This document shows, piece by piece, positions 45,222 through 55,465 of a stretch of 64,000 nt of DNA; the stretch's first letter is position 1, and every line of letters starts with the position of its first letter. A program made the position numbers and the translations under genes. Below the pieces are notes generated by a model, which made no database searches, was not told where the DNA came from, and was given only the letters and a program-made list of their open reading frames with translations. Location: the NCBI GenBank assembly GCA_905147135.1, contig LR990055.1, positions 4,031,001-4,095,000 of the forward strand, in the 5' to 3' direction. The stretch comes from Blastobasis lacticolella (Eukaryota; Arthropoda; Insecta; Lepidoptera; Blastobasidae).

Positions 45222-46850
45222 CTAGCCGTCATTCCCGGATTCTTTTAGAGCCCGCTTTCCTGTTCGTCTTTCTCCTTGCCCGATCTTCGGCATTCTACTT
45301 CGTAAACCATTGGCTCTCGCATTTGACTCAGCGATGTTAGCCTTGCACTTCTGGGGTATCTTGCGGAGTCGCTTTTTCGACGCAGCCCTGGGAGTCTGGA
45401 ACTGCAGGGCGTGACGAAACCAGCGAACGCGAGCTTCTTCGATCTTATCTGCAACGTCTCTCATACCAAGGCTACTACAAATGTACTCGTAACGTACTCG
45501 GTCCAGTCGCGTAACGCCACACATCCACCAAAGTATTTCATTTCATTGGCCTGGAGTTCGCGGACGTGCTTTGTAAACGCTGGCCATGTCCTGCAGTCAT
45601 AGAGCATCACATGCTTATCGAGCAAATTGCTCAGGAACTGTGCGGTTCCAAAGGAACATTTTCCCACGCACACTAAGGTTGTGGAATGAACTACCTGGAG
45701 AGGCTTTCCCTGGAGAATACAACATGGAGTTCTTCAAGAAAGGGGTTAAAAGGTTTTACAGGGTCGGCAACGCGTGGGTGATGCCTCTGGTATTGCAAAC
45801 GGCCAAAGGCTGCGGTGACTGCTTACCATCAGGCAGGCCGTAAGCTTGTTTGCCACCTTACAGGTATAAAAAAAAGTATCGTATACGCTGATTTTGTCGG
45901 CTTTATTCTTTGGGTAAAGCCTTGGACCTTAACGCCAACCAGATTATCTCTCGAGGAACACTGTCAAAAGCCCTCTGCAGATCGATATAACTAATACAGA
46001 CTTCCAGGTCTTCTGTAGGTACTGCTATAACCCGTTTCTTGATACAATAAAGATTTTATTTATTATTGATTTCAACTGCAGTGGGCCTCCTAGAGAATTC
46101 TTAGGGGAAAATTTGTCCTTGGTGATGCATCAGCCCGGCCTGAACCCGTATTGGCATTCCGACAGGAAGCATTCCTGGTGGAGTCTTTGGTCTATGATAC
46201 GTTCGAATAGCTTCATTATATGGCTAATAAGTTTGATATCTCTACATTTAATAGCCGCACTCCTGTACACTGCCTTTTCCTTTATAGATAGGCGTAATTA
46301 TGTTTACACGCCACGCGTTAGGTATAAGCTACGTCAATACGATCCTGTAGAATAGTTCAGAGAGCAGGAGTACGCCCCGGGTCCCCATAGTTTCCAGGTT
46401 TCTCTGGGTATTCAATCATGCCCAATAGCTTTTCCGTTCTTAATGGGGGCCAGTGACCTCTCCATTTCATCAGGGGTAGTCGGGGTTATCTTACCAAGGT
46501 TTGCAGGAAGCTGTTGTGGCTCATACTTCTTGGCCTTGTTGGATAGTTCTTTGAAATGGGCGCACCAACTTGTTGATAAGATTCTGCCCCTCCATTGTGT
46601 CTAGCGAATCATAGAGGGAGCCTTTGCCACCATCTTTTTTACTCGGCGCTATGCTCCCAATTCCCAGGAGGTGTACTCCTTATCCAAAGCACAATTACTT
46701 CGCTACCATTTCTTGAAGCATGCCTTTTCGTCCCTCACTGCTTCCTGTACCTCTCTATTCCAACATCCCGTGTCCTTGTGGATACGTGCCAAGGACTGTA
46801 CGCCTGAGTTGCACAACGGACGTCTGCTAAAGGTGCCAGAGCTCATTTGA
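45222..46850 (-). pseudogene. RTE-type ORF2 relic (RT plus C-terminal tail)
   Basis: Minus strand in order: a linker with CWNREVQEAVRDEKACFKKW (about 46750), FERIIDQRLHQECF...CQYGFRPG (about 46150), then YIDLQRAFDSVPREIIWLAL (about 45950, RT motif A with its Asp), and after a nested insertion YDCRTWPAFTKHVRELQANEM (about 45570) and CGVTRLDRVRYEYI...EEARVRWFRHA. Several stops and frameshifts, and the endonuclease is missing. It is a decayed copy of the same group as the fragments at 24008 and 35035. Confidence 0.8.
45612..45875 (+). mobile_element. Jockey-like retrotransposon 3' end (family D), nested
   Basis: Encodes the last residues of an ORF2: CAVPKEHFP, then in the next frame PRTLRLWNELPGEAF...MEFFKKGVKRF. 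The LWNxLP tail is common at ORF2 C-termini of Jockey- and CR1-group elements. The family D 3' UTR (GGGTGATGCCTCTGGTATTG, ACCATCAGGCAGGCCGTAAG) and poly(A) follow. It splits the opposite-strand RTE relic, so it inserted later. Confidence 0.75.
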
Positions 46851-46906
46851 TGGCTTCTGTACTAATAGGCGCTGTAATGGGAATACTGGATTTCTATCGC
46901 GAATAG

Positions 46907-46940
46907 AAACTTGCAATAGGCCAATGCCTATTGCAAGTTT
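46907..46940. repeat. 15-bp perfect hairpin
   Basis: AAACTTGCAATAGGC, loop CAAT, GCCTATTGCAAGTTT. Confidence 0.9.
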
Positions 46941-47930
46941 TAAAAGTCATTTTTTTCGCGAACCCATTTGAAAAAACAAGTAATAATACTCATTTGTTTT
47001 ACTACAAACATCGTTAGATTTAGGAATATTACACATCAAAATATAAATATTTTCTGGAAAAACGTAACATCAGCAAGTAACAAGAACTTGTTCTTTGTTT
47101 AGCAAAAAATTTAATCACCAACAATGTTGCATCCTAAGATAACACAACGCAAAAATATCATGTTTTCGTTGAAAACCAAGAGCACCTTGCAGGTCGCGTG
47201 CGCAATGACAACTGTATTGTTTGGTTGTTGAAATAAAATACCCCGAAGTAAGAGACAACGTGACATCGCGATATAACACAGTTGCGCTGTCTCTTTTACT
47301 TATAACTTCGCCAATATTCGGTTAAAAGATACCGCGATTTTTGGAGAAAATAAAATCGGATACGGCGGTTTTAAATTAGCAATAAAAAAAAATATTTTTT
47401 CGACTTGTCACGTTATTGAAGCAAAGAGGCGATATGGAAGAGCGCCTGCGAGTCTCTTTCATCTAATAATTCTTAAAGCTTTTACAGAAAATTCGGACTG
47501 ACAAATTTTTTTTCCAACATTAATAACATTTCCTTATCCACTTATACACCGAATTCCATATTTTACAAAGTACTTTCACGATGTACCTATAGATTCATTG
47601 TTGAAATGCGCTGCTGTCGCCCAATAACAAGATTTTGAGTCACTAAATTCAAATAGTTTCTATGAAACTCGTATTTCACACTTACTCAGCTAGTAAATCA
47701 ATTCCTAGACTTAAAAAAAATAATTATCCCTTACAAGGTTAAACCTTCGCGTTAAAGAAATTGGCAGACTGACGGCGCCCTATTGTTCTATGTCATATAA
47801 AAAAGCTGCCTTTCGAAAATTGTTTCATTTTTTAAATCTCTTACATTCAGTATCAGACTAATTTTTATGTTCAAAGAGGCTCAAATTCAGCAGTGAATAT
47901 AGGGTTGTTGATGGTTTTGATGATGACTAA
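46941..47930. other. non-coding AT-rich stretch
   Basis: No gene or paired repeat recognised. Confidence 0.4.
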
Positions 47931-48215
47931 TGCGCTGATTACACTTGGTTCAATTTAATCGTCTAAATTTAGGAACAAAAAGCGTGAGAGCAGATCAAAG
48001 TGGCCTTTCCATCAAATGGCCCGCTTGCCTACTTGGCTGCCGTATAACATAAAAAAAAATTGCTCACAGAATAAATTTTTGTATTACTCATAATTTGCTA
48101 CATGTCGCTCTGCTTTTCAAAAGGCGTGATTCAAAAATGAAGCTTTTTTTATGAGCACATTCTACTTTGATTTGCTCTCAAGCTTTTTACTTCTGAATCT
48201 AGTCAAATGTAATCA
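47931..48215. mobile_element. PIF/Harbinger-like MITE with nested family C fragment
   Basis: The left end TGCGCTGATTACAC and the interior AAAAGCGTGAGAGCAGATC match 42280. The right half holds the mirrored TGATTTGCTCTCAAGC. The right end is shortened (complement TGATTACA). TAA flanks both sides (47928-47930, 48216-48218). A family C tail of about 58 bp (48002-48059, CCCGCTTGCCTACTTGGC...ACATAAAAAAAA) interrupts the left arm. Confidence 0.65.
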
Positions 48216-48959
48216 TAATTCAACTGTCATACATAAGCCTTCTTAATAACTTATTTGTTCCCGTTTAATACGCATCGTATCAAATTATAACGCTGTTACT
48301 CAATGCGTACAAAGTATCATCCCTTAATAGAGTTGAATGAATGTAAACATTTTGTGGCAACTGTAAACGGTGGGAATTCCTGAAATTCTCAATATACATA
48401 TACATTTGTCCAAACATTGTAAGCTTGGAGACTAGAGATGTTTCTGTTTAACCCTTCTTTGTAATCTTTTGCTTTCAGATGCCATTATATTTCATTCTTA
48501 ATAGGTAGAATATTTGTTAAGATAGGTAACTTTATTTTTTTCCCCCATTTGAATGTGGATTTGACCCTAAATCTTCAGTACGAATGCCTTTGTCATTAAT
48601 TTATATATTTTTTTTTTATGTTTGAACGTCAATAATTTTTACATAATTTCTTCAGTACTAATTATTACAGAAAAAGAAATTTAATTCGATATTATTTTAC
48701 AGTATTGCCTTACCTTAACCTTAACGTTGGTTGTCGGTCTCGCAAGCACGCTGCCACTAGACCAGCGCAGCCTCTCGTACTATCTGAAATAAAGTTTATT
48801 GTATTGTAATGTATTTTATTATTACACAGTTTGTACCTGTATTGCCAGTTTTTCATTAATAGGCTAAATAAAGATAAAGTGAAACAAACTTCGTCGCAGT
48901 AAGCTACAAAGATTGAACACGACTCAATATTCAACTAAATCTTTTTTACCTCGGGAACC
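48216..48959. other. non-coding AT-rich stretch
   Basis: At 48708-48830, TTAACGTTGGTTGTCGGTCTC and ACTAGACCAGCGCAGCC precede AATAAAG and TTGTATTGTAATG words, possibly a worn retroposon 3' end. Otherwise nothing is recognised. Confidence 0.35.
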
Positions 48960-49026
48960 ATTTTTCGTGTATTTTTCACTTTTTCAGATAGATGTTATCT
49001 GAAAAAGTGAAAAATACACGAAAAAT
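48960..49026. repeat. perfect 31-bp inverted repeat with 5-nt loop
   Basis: Arms 48960-48990 and 48996-49026 are exact complements (ATTTTTCGTGTATTTTTCAC at the left start), loop GATGT. Confidence 0.95.
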
Positions 49027-49847
49027 CATGAAGTCTAATTAAATGAAGCCAAAGTAAATCTTGACGCCATTTAAATCATAAAATCTTTCATTTAGCTTTT
49101 TTCTTGAAACCACTAAAGCTAAGAATTATCTTACTGTGTGTAAATTTAATATATCATAAGGTGCGATTAAAATAATTATTCTGCGCTGGTTCGGACAACA
49201 CTGGGTTACATAATTCTTGGTGCTCTGTTCTTTTATTGTAGGTAGGTATATTAGTAGTTATGAATAGCTTTAACAGATTGAACCATGTTATCTGGGAAAA
49301 AATCGTGGTTTTTAAAATATGTGGGATTAACAAATCCGCGAAAATGACGTTTTGCGAAAGTGACCAAATTTTTCAATATGACATTTTGCGAAATTGACGT
49401 TATGCTTCAAGACCATATTAAAAAACAATTTTTCTTTATATAAATTACAATCGCTTCACTGATAACTTTACTAAGTAAGAGACTGAACCATAGCACTTTA
49501 AATAACCACTAAATCGGTGTCACTTCATTCAAAGTGTCCACAATTCATAAGGGACCTAACTGATTTCATTTTGTATAATTTTCGTGAAAGCAATCAAAAC
49601 ACTTTTAGGCTTTGTATAAGTTAATTGGAACATCATGATTGATTGCTTTTTAATTAGATCGTTGTAATATACATAATAAAGTCATAGTTAGACTAAATTA
49701 AAGTATATTATGCTTTTTTCACAAATTAAATGAAAAAAGTCGCGTTCTACGCGTTCAATTGAATGAATCAATGAAATTTATTGCAGACAAAAACATAAAC
49801 TAAATTATGTCCTTTATGTAAATTAGTGTCTGTATTTTGTTAATGGC
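49027..49847. other. non-coding AT-rich stretch
   Basis: Short echoing words ATGACGTTTTGCGAAAGTGACC, ATGACATTTTGCGAAATTGACG lie at about 49340-49400. No gene recognised. Confidence 0.4.
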
Positions 49848-49928
49848 TGGTATCGCTGATATCCATAGGCGGCGGTGATCACTTTCCATCAGGTAGCCCG
49901 CTTGCCTGTTTGTCTGCCACCATAAAAA
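49848..49928 (+). repeat. family C fragment
   Basis: GGTATCGCTGATATCCATAGG, TCACTTTCCATCAGGTAGCC, TTGTCTGCCACCATAAAAAG. Confidence 0.65.
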
Positions 49929-50248
49929 GTAAGTCTTAAAACTAACAGTTAGTTCATTTAGATAAAATTTTCTTAACTTCCCCTTTTTCTAGCCCCAGGG
50001 TCTGTCCGGGGGTATAGTCCGGCCGGGGGTATTCTAGAACCACGACACTTTGTAGGGGCTTGATCTTGTTCTGTCACTTTGCACAGGAAATGGACTTGGC
50101 TTTTTCCTTATTTAAATTGTATCTAGACTCTAAGACCCACTTGTGCGAAAGCTTCATTAACTCGGGGCTTACTGACTCATGGTTACTGTATGATATAGGT
50201 TTTAATATTATCGGGATTGTTTTTACCTCGATATTTCGATGCAGTTGC

Positions 50249-50318
50249 ATGCCCCCTTTCCCCCTTTGGGAGAGGCCCTAAGACCTGCAGTGGACTGTTG
50301 TGGGCTGTGATGATGATA
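50249..50318 (+). repeat. family B tail fragment
   Basis: GGGAGAGGCCCTAAGACCTG, GACTGTTGTGGGCTGTG, then ATGATGAT. Lies just upstream of the intact retrotransposon. Confidence 0.7.
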
Positions 50319-50867
50319 CACTACCATAAACACACTTTGTACTGTAGTTATTGCACGCCAGTTACCCCAATGTCGACGACGAATGGCCGTATCCACTGTA
50401 TAAAGATGGAACGGTCAAACAATACCCTTATTTATTTCCGACATAGATATAAATTTGATCAAATCTTTCAAAATTGTTTTTTCTTACATTTTTCCATGTA
50501 ACTGTAAATAAATGCATGAGAGAAAAATCTGTTGATGTTTGTAAATTGTTGATTACAGTTATAACCCTTACTACATGTACAAGTGATGATAATAGCTTAT
50601 TAGGCGATAATGGCTTATGAATAGCAAAAGCGCTACTTTTGTACTGTACTTGTATTTATTATTGCTTTTTTTTTTTTGCTTTTTTTTTTTTCGGGTAGAC
50701 TTGAAAGTGATAACATCAAATTTAAGCTCTCCTCGATTTATAATTAAAAGTTATAGTAAATGTGATTTTACATGTGTTAAAAGACTCACCAAGCATAATA
50801 TTGATCATCACTTCTCACCACAAACGTTTGCACAACACAAGTCTTCACTATTGCCAAGTTACCAATA

Positions 50868-51563
50868 ATGGACCGCAACGCACAACTTGCTCAGAGAATG
50901 GATGAACTCGAAGCCTGGATGGACTCCAGAATGACCGAATTTGAGCGTGGTCAGCAACAGCAGCCTACCAGCACAGGCAACCCAACTGTCAAAGGACTGT
51001 CTGCGGATTATGTTGCATTCAAGACCCTAGTTTGGAAGGCATTGGGTATGTTCAAAACACAGCTTTCTCTAGTGGTAGGTGGACTAGATCGTCTGGAGAC
51101 TCACTCCAGACGCAAAATACTCTTGCTGCATGGAGTGACCGAGAAAGACGACGAGGACACTCCTAGTAAGATAATTAAAATAATCAGTGGCAAACTTAAA
51201 CTTCCCGGCATCGATATTAATACAGTTGAGACTTGTCATCGTTTAGGTGTCAAGAAGGATAAACCACGACCGATTCTTGTGCGATTTGAGGCTCTGAAAT
51301 ACCGATCGGATGTATGGAATGCGAAGACTGCGTTAAAAGGCGCAAACATGTCCATGTCCGAGTTTCTTACTAAGGGGCGTCAAGATGTTTTCGCGTCGGC
51401 TAGGAAACATAATGGCATGCGCAATTGCTGGACGGCACAGGGCACTATTGTTGTGCTACTGCCGGATAAGAGTCGCAGGAAGATGACCACCATGGCCGAG
51501 CTTCAGGATTTGCTAACGAAGTTCCCACCCAAAACTGAAGCTGCCGATCAAATGACATCCTGA
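50868..51563 (+). CDS. retrotransposon ORF1 protein (nucleic-acid-binding, L1-ORF1-like)
   Basis: A 231-residue frame starting at ATG 50868. Residues 1-30 (LAQRMDELEAWMDSRMTEFE) are heptad-like and probably form a short coiled coil for multimerisation. Residues 80-225 resemble the RRM plus C-terminal domain of L1-type ORF1 (Transposase_22-like): RRKILLLHGV (81-90), TVETCHRLGVKKDKPRPILV (119-138) and a late VVLLPDKSRRKMTTMAELQD. Such proteins bind the element's RNA and act as chaperones in the ribonucleoprotein. No zinc knuckle was seen. The frame has no stop, and TGA follows at 51561. Co-oriented with ORF2. Confidence 0.8.
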   Translation: MDRNAQLAQRMDELEAWMDSRMTEFERGQQQQPTSTGNPTVKGLSADYVAFKTLVWKALGMFKTQLSLVVGGLDRLETHSRRKILLLHGVTEKDDEDTPSKIIKIISGKLKLPGIDINTVETCHRLGVKKDKPRPILVRFEALKYRSDVWNAKTALKGANMSMSEFLTKGRQDVFASARKHNGMRNCWTAQGTIVVLLPDKSRRKMTTMAELQDLLTKFPPKTEAADQMTS

Positions 51564-52098
51564 TGTATTACACCGTTGACGACTGTCGAATATCATTTAT
51601 GGAGCTTCCTGTCGCTGCGAAAATGACCCTTATTGCTGGTCTTTCAATTCATTAGTTTTTATTTATATAATAAGGGTATTGTTCAAATTGTCTAACTTTG
51701 TTTATCTTCTGTTGTTTTGAATTTGAGGTTGTATTGATGTGACACTGACACACCGACCAAAGTGACAACTGACAAGATCATTGTTAACTTTTTTTTTTTT
51801 GGCGTGGCTACTATGTAGTATGGAATTCATAGTATACATTCTATTATTCTTTACAACATTTTATTGTATATTGTAACTGACTCTCGAGTTTGTAACATTA
51901 ATAATTGATTATGTGAATTAGTTGATGCCTACTATATGTTTATTCCTCAAATTTTGGTTCTGTTTGATGGTAAAAATGGTAATAAAGTTTGTTGATATCT
52001 CTTCCTCTCAATTTGTGCTGGTGAGGTATAAAAGACATTTATTAAGTATATTTTAAGCAAGTTATATATTAGGTGTTTATTATTATAATACTATATTT
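51564..52098 (+). other. spacer between ORF1 and ORF2
   Basis: 535 bp, AT-rich, with stops in all frames and a T11 run near 51789. The two ORFs of comparable elements usually overlap or lie close together, so this gap is long. It could hold a downstream start signal for ORF2 or reflect loss of coding sequence between the ORFs. No repeat of other families lies in it. Confidence 0.7.
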
Positions 52099-55032
52099 AT
52101 GTTAGATGATAGTTATTTTTCTTGCTCCTCTTCTGATGATTTTGAAAGCGCTATTAGTGATTGTTCTACTCTTACTGACTCACAGCCGCTTGAGGATAAG
52201 CTAAAATTGGTTTTCGAAGACTGTTCACGGTTCCTTTCCTTGGTGCATATCAACGCTCAAAGTATTCAGGCACATCATGCTGATCTTCTTGCTTCTTTTT
52301 CCTCTGGGGTTGCCGATGGAATTCTTGTCTCAGAAACCTGGCTCAAGCCCTCTATGCCGTCGACTATGTGTGCTTTGCCGGGTTATCGCCTTTTCCGTAA
52401 TGACCGTGTGGGAGTGCGAGGCGGCGGAGTTGATATTTACCTGCGCAGTGACATTTCTGCCTCGGTAATTAGTGCCTCTCCTGCGCAGTATACTGGTGCG
52501 CTCGAACACCTATTTCTGGAAGTTGTTTTTCACCACCGAAAAATTTTACTGGGCGTTGTTTACAGCCCAAATGATAAAGTTGACTATTTTAGTTCCTTTG
52601 AATCATATCTTGAGAATTTTAGCACTCTTTATGACCATATATTAATTATGGGCGATCTCAACACCTGCATTCTTAAGGATGACTCTAGAACCCGTAAACT
52701 TGCAGCGCTTACTTCCTCGCTCAACTTGCAAATAATGCCGCTAGCCGCTACTCATAATTTGCCTAACAGTAGACCTTCTTTGCTAGATGTTATAATTGTC
52801 TCAAAGCCTGAATCTGTCATCACACATGGACAAATGGGAGCCCCATTTTCACACCATGACCTAGTCTACCTGGGTTACAAAATTCGTCCCCCCAAAATTT
52901 GGAGCAGGGTAATTTTTCGGCGTAATGTCAGAAGCATCGACCTTGTTCGCTTGAGAGAGGATGCTATAAAAATCGACTGGTCTCCTGTTTTGACCGCTGA
53001 CAACATTGATGACAAAGTGGACGCATTTACGTCCACTTTTATCGGGCTTTTCGACAGTCATGCACCTGTAAGGCCAGTCCGTGTGAAGCATGCTCCTGCC
53101 CCTTGGCTGACACAGGACATTAGGGCGGCGATGGCGGGGAGGGACCGGGCCAAGGCACGGTACAACAGGGAATCATCTGAGATAAATCTCGCTGCTTATA
53201 AAAAACTGCGCAATATCTGCAACAGGATGTGTAGGGACTCAAAGCGCCGATACATTCATTCTTCTTTGGAAAACCTATCGCAAGCTCATACCTGGAAATT
53301 TTTGAAAACGCTTGGTATCGGGAAACACATAAATGCTTCTAAGGCAACCATGGACTTAAATTGTATAAATAAACACTTTTCCACTCCTCCTGTTGTTCTA
53401 GATAACCTAACTAAATCCTCTTCCCTCTCTTACTTATCCAAACTTCCCCGTCCCGATTGTCCACCATTTACTTTCAAACCTGTTTCGGACGACAAGGTTA
53501 GAAAGAGTATCCTTTCCATCTCCACAAAGGCTGTGGGTAGTGATGATTTAAGCCTAGACATGCTTTTGCCAATCCTAGAATATGTTGCACCTATCATTAC
53601 ACACATTTTTAACTTTTCTATGTCGGTGAATGTATTTCCGTCAACTTGGAAGAAGGCGTTTATCATCCCACTACCTAAAACGGCCAGTCCTACCTCCCTT
53701 TCCCAGTACCGTCCTATATCCATTCTTCCGGTCCTTTCTAAAGCCCTGGAGAGTATTGTGCATCAGCAGCTCTACTCATATATCTCAACCAATAACCTTC
53801 TATGTCCATTCCAATCTGGCTTTCGTCCATCTCACAGCACGGTGGGTGCATTGCTGAACGTCACGGAAGATATTCGCTATGCGATGGACAATACTAAACT
53901 CACTATCATGACGCTACTTGACTTCAGCAATGCATTCAACTCGGTTGATTACGATGTATTGCTTGGTGTCCTTCACTCCCTTGGCCTATCTCCCCCTGTG
54001 GTTGAGTGGTTTGGATCCTATTTGCACGGTCGCCTGCAAAGCGTGAGGTCAGATGATTCTTCATCGGACTGGTTGGGAGTACCTGCTGGTGTACCGCAGG
54101 GCGGAGTACTTTCACTATTGCTCTTTTCTGTGTTTATTAACAATATTTCCCATGCTATTTCCTCTCCCTTCCACCTGTATGCAGATGACTTACAGGTCTA
54201 CAGACATTTCACTGTGTCGGATGTATCACTCGCAGTTGATGCACTGAATGATGACCTTGCCGCCATACACGACTGGGCCAGGCGTTTTGGTCTGCTGGTG
54301 AATCCTGGTAAATCACAGGTCTTGATTATTGGTAGCGGAAGGCTCAGGGGTAGGCTCCGGTTAGATGATGTACCCAAGGTTTTCTATGATGGGGTGTGTA
54401 TTCCATACACAAATAAAGCCAAAAACTTGGGTCTGATTATGGACTGTGACTTGTCATGGTCGGCGCAGGTTGGTGAGGTGAGCAGACGCATGCACTACTC
54501 TTTTCACTCCTTAAAGCTTCTCCAAAACTTTTTGCCCCACAAAACTAAAATTTTGCTTGCTCAAGCGTTACTCCTCCCAATACTTGACTATGCTGACGTA
54601 TGCTACCTAGATATCACTGAGGAGTTACTTAACAGACTCGAACGTTTGCAAAATTTAGCGATACGTTTTATTTACGGTCTTCGCAAATACGATCATGTTT
54701 CCGAGTATCGTGCTCAGTTGAAGTGGCTTCCCATCCGGCGGCGGCGTGATATGCATATCCTTTCCTTTCTGTACAAAATCCTCCATGATCCCTCTGCTCC
54801 CGACTATCTCCGCTCACGTTTCCAACATGTTCCCCCTGACACTCGTTCTAGGCGCCCTTGTATAACTAGAATGTTTGAGTTTCCTAGAACAAATACAAAA
54901 TTTTTCCACAACTCCTTCTCTGTGCGTGCTGTGCAGCTATGGAACGGACTTCCCAAGGCTATCCAAGAAAGCCCCACTTACCCCATTTTTAGGAAGAGAG
55001 TAAGGGAACACTTCTTATCTACACAGCTATGA
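52099..55032 (+). CDS. retrotransposon ORF2: APE endonuclease plus reverse transcriptase
   Basis: 977 residues, uninterrupted. The endonuclease (about 45-260) has N52 (INAQS), E79 (SETWL), D186/N188 (MGDLNT) and SHHD (251-254). RT lies at about 505-780: WKKAFIIPLPK (517-527), QYRPISILPVLSKALE (536-551), FQSGFRPSHS (571-580), motif A LLDFSNAFNSVD (606-617; D608), AGVPQGGVLSLLLFS (663-677) and YADD (694-697). The C-terminus ends in the LWNGLP tail of CR1/Jockey-group proteins. It would nick DNA and copy its own RNA by target-primed reverse transcription. Oddity: motif B usually reads xPLLF, here SLLLF. The start is the first ATG; the preceding Ser/Asp-rich 40 residues may be dispensable. Confidence 0.93.
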   Translation: MLDDSYFSCSSSDDFESAISDCSTLTDSQPLEDKLKLVFEDCSRFLSLVHINAQSIQAHHADLLASFSSGVADGILVSETWLKPSMPSTMCALPGYRLFRNDRVGVRGGGVDIYLRSDISASVISASPAQYTGALEHLFLEVVFHHRKILLGVVYSPNDKVDYFSSFESYLENFSTLYDHILIMGDLNTCILKDDSRTRKLAALTSSLNLQIMPLAATHNLPNSRPSLLDVIIVSKPESVITHGQMGAPFSHHDLVYLGYKIRPPKIWSRVIFRRNVRSIDLVRLREDAIKIDWSPVLTADNIDDKVDAFTSTFIGLFDSHAPVRPVRVKHAPAPWLTQDIRAAMAGRDRAKARYNRESSEINLAAYKKLRNICNRMCRDSKRRYIHSSLENLSQAHTWKFLKTLGIGKHINASKATMDLNCINKHFSTPPVVLDNLTKSSSLSYLSKLPRPDCPPFTFKPVSDDKVRKSILSISTKAVGSDDLSLDMLLPILEYVAPIITHIFNFSMSVNVFPSTWKKAFIIPLPKTASPTSLSQYRPISILPVLSKALESIVHQQLYSYISTNNLLCPFQSGFRPSHSTVGALLNVTEDIRYAMDNTKLTIMTLLDFSNAFNSVDYDVLLGVLHSLGLSPPVVEWFGSYLHGRLQSVRSDDSSSDWLGVPAGVPQGGVLSLLLFSVFINNISHAISSPFHLYADDLQVYRHFTVSDVSLAVDALNDDLAAIHDWARRFGLLVNPGKSQVLIIGSGRLRGRLRLDDVPKVFYDGVCIPYTNKAKNLGLIMDCDLSWSAQVGEVSRRMHYSFHSLKLLQNFLPHKTKILLAQALLLPILDYADVCYLDITEELLNRLERLQNLAIRFIYGLRKYDHVSEYRAQLKWLPIRRRRDMHILSFLYKILHDPSAPDYLRSRFQHVPPDTRSRRPCITRMFEFPRTNTKFFHNSFSVRAVQLWNGLPKAIQESPTYPIFRKRVREHFLSTQL

Positions 55033-55307
55033 TAGGTATATAGTATGTATATATTTACGTATTTATGTTATATGTATGTATTTATGTTATATATAGTATT
55101 ATTATTATTTATGTGCATGTCTGTTAATATAATAGGATTTAATTTAGGTTAATAGCTTTTTTTTAACTTTATCTAAAAGTACATGCTCGAGTACCCTTGA
55201 TATCGCTTCCACACCTTTCAGGTTGGCTGGAAGAGATCTCTTGCAGAGATAAGCTCGCCTTTGTAAACTATGTTTAAGTTATAACGATGTAACATTGTTT
55301 TATGTAC

Positions 55308-55330
55308 AATAAAGAATATATATATATTAA
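55308..55330 (+). terminator. poly(A) signal and (TA)n tail of the retrotransposon
   Basis: AATAAA at 55308-55313 followed by GAATATATATATATTA. Short tandem 3' tails are typical of CR1-group elements and serve in template recognition. Confidence 0.7.
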
Positions 55331-55394
55331 TGGACACCAACAACACACACATTCCGCACAACACAATTTTTCACAATTGTCATAAGGCACAGTC

Positions 55395-55465
55395 AGCTGC
55401 AGAGAGAACTGACTCCCCTTACCATACATTTAATGTATGCAAGGGGGTCCATTCACTCTGCAGCT
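55395..55465. repeat. imperfect ~71-nt hairpin
   Basis: AGCTGCAGAGAGAACTGACT...CCATACAT on the left and, as complement, AGCTGCAGAGTGAATGGACC...GCATACAT on the right, with a small TTAA loop. About 33-bp arms with a few mismatches and two bulged bases. Its size is pre-miRNA-like, but a small MITE is equally possible. Confidence 0.75.

Larger units (their letters stand above)
50690..55332 (+). mobile_element. CR1/Jockey-group non-LTR retrotransposon, apparently near-intact
   Basis: Contains ORF1 (50868-51563), a 535-bp spacer, ORF2 (52099-55032) and a 3' UTR with AATAAA and a (TA)n tail ending at about 55330. The left limit is inferred: a T-rich tract ends at 50692 and the following ~175 bp look like a 5' UTR, but no second copy is available to fix it. 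No clear target duplication was seen, as is common for CR1-group elements. The clade (CR1, L2, Daphne or Kiri) is not resolved by eye. Confidence 0.85.

Noticed and set aside
52277..54247. Short frames on both strands within ORF2
   Set aside because: They are shadows of the 977-codon ORF2 in other frames.
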